DNA from: Saururus chinensis
Lineage: Eukaryota; Streptophyta; Magnoliopsida; Piperales; Saururaceae
Assembly: GCA_035235625.1 (NCBI GenBank)
Contig: CP141140.1
Location: 7,398,685 to 7,462,684, forward strand
Reading direction: 5' to 3'
DNA: 64,000 bases
The notes under the pieces were generated by a model. That model did no database searches, was not told the DNA's origin, and worked only from the letters and a program-made list of their open reading frames with translations. The position numbers and the translations under genes were made by a program. This document shows, in pieces, positions 57,873 through 64,000 of this stretch. Numbering within the stretch: position 1 is the stretch's first letter; every line of letters starts with the position of its first letter.

Positions 57873-60800
57873 ATGGACGCCAAGGTCGGCAAGTTCTTTG
57901 AATCTGTCGGCGCCTTCTTCACCGGCGGGGATAACATCCCTTGGTGCGAACGCGACATCATCGCCGTAATGTTCCATTTCCTTCTCTCTCTATATCTTTT
58001 TCTCTTTTTTTTTATTTCTACTACAGGTTTCTGAACTGATTGCTTGAGACATTTGTTTGGCATAATTACTTCGTTCAAGCGATCGGACTGGTCTATGATG
58101 TTATCGAATTTTTTGGCACGGGTGTGTCACTGTGGCCACTGTTTAGTGAATTTATCCTCGTGTTTACAATACTGGCAAGCTGGATTAGGGTTTTGAGATT
58201 TTTCGTTCTTACTTTTCTTTTGGTTTAGATTTTGTTCTTCGATTGTAAGCTTGGGTTTTTTGTGTAAATCCACTCGTTCTTTTTTTGTTTGTTACTGAGA
58301 CTGTACATAATTTCCACGTACACACTATTTTTTCTAGTATAAGAGACTTCTACTGGACTGATATTTTGGCTTTGAAACGGTCCGTATGCTGGTTTTCTTG
58401 GGCTGCATCATCTTGTTAAGGCGTCATTTTTCATCAGTGTTTAAATTTTTTTTGTGGAGAAAACTCTTTTTGCTTTGACTTTTTTTTACATGTGGTAGTT
58501 TGAGAAAGGTTTAAATTGGAGGCAGGCATTTTACTATGAAAAGAAAATTTTAATTGATAGTAAAGCGTTCTTTGAAGTGCGTTAACAATTTCTTCAATGG
58601 TTATCCAAGATTTGGTGTGTGTGGAAGATTCAACTTAGAGAGTAGCCTCTGTGGAGTGTCTGAGAATGGGAGTGGATGATAGACATTACATCAGTGACCA
58701 GACTAATTTGCCTTTCTACATTTTAATTTGATTAACTGTAGTTTTGCAGTGGTTGTTTGCAATTTTATTTTATTTGCTTAAAAGTATGGAGGAGAAAACC
58801 TTTTCTATTTTGACTGTGTTCAGAGAATTGACTGCGTGTAAAGAAGCATAGAAAAGGTTTAATGTGGTGGTTTGATGGTCAAACTTCATGGAACTATCTC
58901 TCTTAAAATGGTGCAATGTCGATGATGCTATATCTTTAGAGGTGAATAAACATCTTGTTTCAAGGGCCATAACAAACTGTGATGCGTCCTGCTTGTAAGA
59001 TGTGCTTCTGTGCATATGGTGTTTTGAACTGGATGTCCATGGTTCTAATTTCCATAGTCGTGTTTCCATGTTTACTTTTGTGTACAAGCATCCCCATTCA
59101 CGAGTTGCATTGTTTTGTTCTTTAAGTGGATCATTTGATTTGTTTTGTCCGTTTTTTTAATTCTCAGGGCTGTGAAAGAGAAGTAGCGGAAGTTGAAGCT
59201 GGTGGCTCAGAAGCTAACAAGAATGAGAGCATCATGAGGTTATCTTGGGCACTTGTTCATTCACGACAGCCTGAAGATATCCAACGAGGGATTGCCATGT
59301 TGGAAGGTGAAACAGATCTCTCTCTCTCTCTCTCTCTCTTATGTTTGCTTTTGTAGAAACCCTGCGATATAAACTCCACCCATGCTTGGTATGGTGTGGT
59401 GAGATTAAAAGTGGACATGCCAAATACGTTTTATGTTTGATACTTTATTCAGTTTGGTGACAAGTTGACTTTAATCATTGGCAATCTTTCAGTTTCACTG
59501 AACTCTATGATAAGCTCAGAGAATATGCAACAAAAGAGGGAGGCATTATATCTTCTAGCAGTTGGACATTACAGAAGTGGAGATTATTCGAGAAGCAGAC
59601 AGTTCGTAGAAAAATGTTTGGAGGTTTGAGTTTGTATTTCTCACTATGGTTTATAGTGCTACTCATTGATCTCATCTTTTTACTATTTTTTTTTATATAA
59701 TCCATATCGGCTAGAATTATTGATACTTTGTATAGCTTACTTGCACATATGGAAATGAAAAAGAAAGGGAAGTGTTTGGTATAAAAATATATGAAACTTG
59801 ATTGTTAATTACTGACGCAGTTCAAGGTTCCATAGGCAAAAACAGTTGTACCCAACCTCTGCTTTTTTTTTTCTCTCTTTGAAATTTGGGTGATACCTCT
59901 TAGTTTGCTAAGTGTGACGACTTGGATGTAGTGAAGCCGCCAGATCGGGTTTTGCCAAATTCAAACTTTACCAATTAAGAATTTGTAACCCAAACCCGAC
60001 CTGCATATGCCAAACCCAATCGGACCTGCCCTGTTTAGAATAAAAAAACATTTTTTTAGTTTTTCTTTGAAAAAAACTTAATTATGAAAAAATACAAATT
60101 TTTAAATAATTATTTGGTTTATCTCTTACACATCAAACAAATTTTAAGAATTATTATTAAAGCACAAATAAAAACATAAAATTTCATATTTATAGCCTTA
60201 GTTGGGTTGGATCACATAAAACCTAAACCCGATTTGAATAGTTATCCTGGTTCAATTTAGACACCCAAACCCGACCCATTAGGGTCAGGTCGGGTTTTCA
60301 CATATACCCAACCCGAGTGCCATCTTTACTTGGATGTCTGTTTTCTGCTGTTAAAACATGCCAACTTGTAGGCATTAGCCACATTCAGTAGGGTTATTAG
60401 TAAGATCAGCATTTGAAAATTAAAGATTAAAGTAAATGAAACAAAGAGAAGATGATAAATTATCTGCTGCAGCAACAGTTTATTTTTTTTATGCATTTGC
60501 AGGCCCTGAAATGGTTGATAGTCGTTTTTTTCCCTTTGTACTTAGTTGTCATCGAAGTTAGAGCACCTGAGGAGGAGATGCTGAGTAAATCGGTACTCAT
60601 TCCACTATGTGGACCTCTTCCATCCAGCCTTGAAAATTAACTCTCACTTATTTCAGTGTCTAAAAGTGTGCATACCAACCTTGTGGACATCTTTAGGGCA
60701 ATAGAGTGTTGCGGTTAACTTTGTTCCAATAATGGAGCACTGGAGAGCTTCTACAAGAGATTTCTATCGAATCCCCAGTTGGTTTGCAACATGTACATGA

Positions 60801-62737
60801 ACCTAGTTCTCTGTAAATCAATTGCCTAATCACTTTAATTGGATTATTTGATTTGTTCTGTAGAAAAGAACAAACTGCCTTTTCTTATTTTGAATGGTTT
60901 GTTGTATCAAATATTATTGCCATTACACATGAAGGTAATATCAGATCCTGGCTTCAAACTGCTTTCATTGTTGGCTTGTTATTTTTTTTTGAAAATTTAC
61001 ACACGCCTCTGCCAAATTTTGTTAATTGAACTTAGTACAATTAACCCCCAATATTTGATTGTCAAGTCACAATATATTTGAGAAGTATATACTGGTCACA
61101 TATTAATTTTTTTGATTTTTTTTGCTTTATCTTGAATTCTTCAATTGTTACCCATAATTTTAGCTTTGAGAAGTAAACGAGCTACTTGTATTCAGCCCAT
61201 GAGAACTTAAAATGCTAACTTATTTGGTGTTCCCGTGGTAAAAAGAATGTGAAAAGAAAATATCATATTTAATCCTGCTCTGAACCATGCCTTCTACAAA
61301 TAGATTTTAGCCTCTTTTTTAATAAAAGAATTATGATGGTCATCGAACTTTGCTTCTTTTTAATAAAAAAATTATGATGCTCATCGTCTTCATTTTTGGT
61401 GAGGAAATGATGATGGGGGCGGTAGAATACCTGAAATTTTATGCAGTATGCCATAGACTTGTAGGTATATAAATGTTTTGATAGAAATTTGTGCTGAAAG
61501 GGAAATGGTAATCCCCATAGGCTTCAAGCTACCACTGTGGTAGTGTTGATGTGTTTTTAAATCCATAGCTTTGAGTTTGGTCCACCGGAAAGTGAACGAC
61601 CAACAAGGCTAAGCCACTCACCACTTATCTGATAAATGGCATCATAGGTTCTGCCTTTTTCTTGTCTGGTAGCAAAAAAGCGTTTTGTAAATTAAGTGTC
61701 CAAACTCTATTATCTCTCTCTTTTGTTTTTGTTCTTTGCTAAGAGCCCACCGGAAGCGTTTGCTAAGCTTGTTCATTTTCATCACTCTTCTTTTCACATA
61801 TAACAGTCTAGGCATTTTTCTAATGCTATATCATGAAGATGCTGCTCCTGCCTCTGACTTCAGTAAATAAATAACTTGATTTATCATAAGTTTGTCCAAT
61901 CCTATATGAGAAATTTGATGTTATTGAATATTGTCAATACCAATTTGTTTGTTAAAAAATAAAATAGGCTTAAATTGTTTATGGATCCTGAAGGTTTCTT
62001 TGGTATTATATTTTCTAGAACCTTTTCACAATACAATTTTAGCTCAGGCAAATTAATCTTAATATTTTGCACTTTTAAGGTGAAGCTGTTCTTCTGTTTG
62101 AAGTTCCCTAAATATATGTATGTTTAGATGGTAGCTGCAAATTATCTTGCATAGTGTTTGCAAGGAAGCTTGCACTCCTTGCAAATTAATCTTATGTTTA
62201 GTTGTAAATATCCAAAGTTGAGGGGGGTGTTCACTGGTAGTTACAAAATTTAAGAGTATATTTAAATTCCCTTTTTGTGGCGTATGATGATTGTTTTTTA
62301 GTTGATTTTATTTTTTTGTCTTTGCATTAGCTGTAACATATGTGTATTTATATGTTGTTAGGACGGACTATTGAATTACCCCACTACGGACCAAAATATT
62401 TTATTGTAGGATATTTTATGTTCTTATATGAATTTGTTCTCTTGACATGATTATATACTCATTTGTGACCTGGATTTGTAGACTGCTCCTGACTTCAGGC
62501 AAGCCCTTAATCTGAAGCAGGTGATTGAAGACAAAATTGCTAAAGGTAATTACATGTTTTAGCCTTCATTATTGCTTTTAAACATATGAACATTGCTCAG
62601 TGCTGTTTTGTTTACAGCTATTTAACATAAGTTTTTATCTTTTGGGTACAACAGATGGTGTAATTGGAATTGGCATTGCGGCAACTGCTGTCGGACTCTT
62701 GGCAGGTGGGATTGCAATGTTGGCTCGTAAGAAATGA
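57873..62737 (+). CDS. FIS1: Mitochondrial fission 1 protein (FIS1-type)
   Basis: A tail-anchored adaptor that helps recruit dynamin-related proteins to mitochondria and peroxisomes for division. Five exons: 57873-57965, 59168-59306, 59493-59623, 62482-62545, 62655-62737; 510 nt, 169 aa; all GT-AG and in phase. It starts MDAKVGKFFESVGAFFTGGD, then CEREVAEVE, MRLSWALVHSRQPEDIQRGIAML, LYLLAVGHYRSGDYSRSRQFVEKCLE (TPR-like helices), APDFRQALNLKQVIEDKI, and the membrane anchor GVIGIGIAATAVGLLAGGIAM followed by the basic tail ARKK. The ATG at 57873 matches the family start; an upstream in-frame ATG at 57678 would add a 65-residue stretch unlike the family. Intron 3 is 2.86 kb and carries a hAT MITE; a false exon at about 60503 does not match FIS1. 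Confidence 0.95.
59317..59339. repeat. (TC)n microsatellite in FIS1 intron 2
   Basis: About 11 TC units starting 11 bp after the exon 2 donor. Confidence 0.9.
59929..60328. mobile_element. hAT-like MITE in FIS1 intron 3
   Basis: A perfect 8-bp duplication CTTGGATG (59921-59928 and 60329-60336) flanks 400 bp. The left end TAGTGAAGCCGCCAGATCGGG and the inverted right end TAAAGATGGCACTCGGGTTGGG are imperfect inverted repeats, and CCCAAACCCGACC words lie just inside both ends, a hAT pattern. No coding capacity. Confidence 0.85.
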
Positions 62738-63380
62738 AGTTTTGCAACTTGTGCAATGACACTTTTGTCAGATTACCACTTTTCCGGGTTAGATGGTGTA
62801 CCAATGGCCTATAAGGTTCTCTGTCCTGTTTTTGGTATAGTTGTTGAAGATGCTTCTGTAGTTATAATTGTGGTATAGCATTGGCTAATATGCCATCAGC
62901 GGAAGTGCACTACAAACTTGGATGGACTAGTTATTATAAATGCTAAAGTTTTTCTTATAAATAATATGATGCATGCCAAGAACCTAGTATGGAATGATTT
63001 GGAACAAATGTAGATTTGACTATCACTCGAAGTACATTCCTTTGGTTTAAGGAAGCTTTGCTCCTTGGGAAATGCTTTATGTCTGAATTATAAAGAATTT
63101 CCGGGTGAGTTAAGTGGGAAATTATTTGTTGAAACTGTACAGAGCAGCGAGTTACCATTTATGTGCGCAGACAGGTCAACATCTCATGCAATCATGGTTT
63201 TCAAGTATTAAAGTTTAAATGTTCGAACTTCGAAGCAACTGCCTTTAAGGCTAAATTGGGATTTGAGCAAGTGAAAAAATGTAAAGGCCCAATTATTATC
63301 ACAAAATGAAATGGTCTTTTCATGATTGAAGCGTGAAAGGTACACTGTGCAAGCTTAATGGTGCAGTATTTGATTCAGAT
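62738..63380. other. 3' spacer between convergent FIS1 and annexin genes
   Basis: Contains the FIS1 3' UTR and the annexin 3' UTR. No other gene is seen. Confidence 0.45.
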
Positions 63381-64000
63381 TCATAGCTGCTCCTCTCCAA
63401 GTAAAGTGACCAACATGTCCTTGTAATCTCCAGAAGTGTCGCCGACCACATCATTTAGCAGGCTGACTTTGTAGGCTGCAGAATATGCCATCTTTATTTT
63501 GTCCATGTCAATTTCGGCTCGAGCTACTATAGCTCTAGTGAGGGACTCTTCATCGGTACCTAGACCCACAATTGATGACTTGATAACCTGCTTCACAATG
63601 ATGGAGTTAAGCTGAATCAAGCCCTATCTGTGCTTTAGCAATGATTGCATTATTACAGTAAAGAAATGAACTTATCCTGCAATGTTGTTGTTTCTATTGT
63701 ATCACCTGTGCAAAGCGTTTTTCAGGGTTTTCTAGACAGCAAATTGTCGTTTGTATTATGCGTGCCAAGTCGCTGTTGATGGACTCCTTGATGTCCTGTT
63801 CATTAGCGAAGAAATGAAATGAAATTGTATTTGTTTATCGCAGAAATGTTGGCTGCCAAAAACACTTAACGCCAATTATAACTTTTTAAAAACTGTACCT
63901 GGTCTACAGGCTTTCCGTATGCGTCTCTGTAGCAGTTGAATGTGGCCCTGAGTTGAAACACATTTCTCGTGCTCAATATCCACGTAAAAGTATCATTTTC
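63381..64000 (-). CDS. Annexin, C-terminal part (runs off the window)
   Basis: A calcium- and phospholipid-binding protein. Visible exons: 64000-63899 (continues beyond the window), 63795-63706 and 63587-63381; junctions GT-AG and in phase. The first piece reads DTFTWILSTRNVFQLRATF and YRDAYGKPVDQ, the middle of the third annexin repeat. The second ends ENPEKRFAQ. The last is the fourth repeat: VIKSSIVGLGTDEESLTRAI with the GLGTDE calcium-loop motif, RAEIDM, then DTSGDYKDMLVTLLG and the end EEQL. The acidic residue expected about 40 positions after the GLGT loop is present in GDTSGDY, so this repeat may bind Ca2+. The N-terminal half, repeats 1-2 and the start codon are outside. Which annexin subtype it is cannot be told. 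Confidence 0.92.

Noticed and set aside
60452-60640. Possible FIS1 exon starting after TTTGCAG at 60503
   Set aside because: The translation does not resemble FIS1; the exon at 62482 does and keeps the frame.

Overview
This is a stretch of nuclear genome from a flowering plant. The evidence is ten spliced or intron-rich genes of typical plant families (photorespiration, ascorbate, proline and carotenoid synthesis among them), one nuclear tRNA-Ile, AT-rich intergenic DNA full of MITEs, and decayed LTR retrotransposons. I cannot place it more finely than angiosperm. No prokaryotic, organellar or viral gene set is present, and I saw no unusual multigene system. The interest lies in gene-structure oddities and in layers of nested transposons with readable target-site duplications.

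Layout. 1-826: end of a hAT-like element cut by the window edge. 1262-2946 (-): serine--glyoxylate aminotransferase, five exons, 401 aa, ending in the peroxisomal tripeptide SRI, with a TATA box at 3019-3027 and a MITE just behind it. About 5150-12118: a broken Ty1/copia retrotransposon carrying a 1.94-kb solo LTR (6431-8369) and a 688-bp hAT element (11310-11997), both with perfect target-site duplications. 13883-16742 (+): an armadillo-repeat protein of the plant U-box 44 family that lacks the U-box. 17400-20424 (-): L-galactono-1,4-lactone dehydrogenase, six exons. 20.4-24.0 kb: MITE-rich spacer. 24023-27148 (+): NIPA-type magnesium transporter, nine exons. 28371-28444 (+): tRNA-Ile(AAT). 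29746-32839 (+): pyrroline-5-carboxylate reductase, seven exons. 35466-37627 (-): divergent CRAL-TRIO (SEC14/GDAP2-like) protein, three exons.

37.6-44.9 kb is a gene-poor, repeat-rich spacer holding a decayed hAT transposase. 44915-46429 (-): lycopene beta-cyclase, one coding exon with a probable 5' UTR intron. 46.9-51.9 kb is again repeats. 51879-56653 (-): CSC1/OSCA-like (HYP1-type) calcium-permeable channel, ten exons. Head-to-head with it, 57873-62737 (+): FIS1-type mitochondrial and peroxisomal fission protein, five exons. 63381-64000 (-): the C-terminal part of an annexin, running off the window.

The genes are independent single units, as usual in plants. Several act in related cell biology (the peroxisomal photorespiratory enzyme and the peroxisomal/mitochondrial fission factor; chloroplast carotenoid synthesis; mitochondrial ascorbate synthesis), but nothing in the sequence says they are co-regulated. 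Every multi-exon model given here was checked by adding exon lengths and phases. All complete models give an open frame from ATG to stop.
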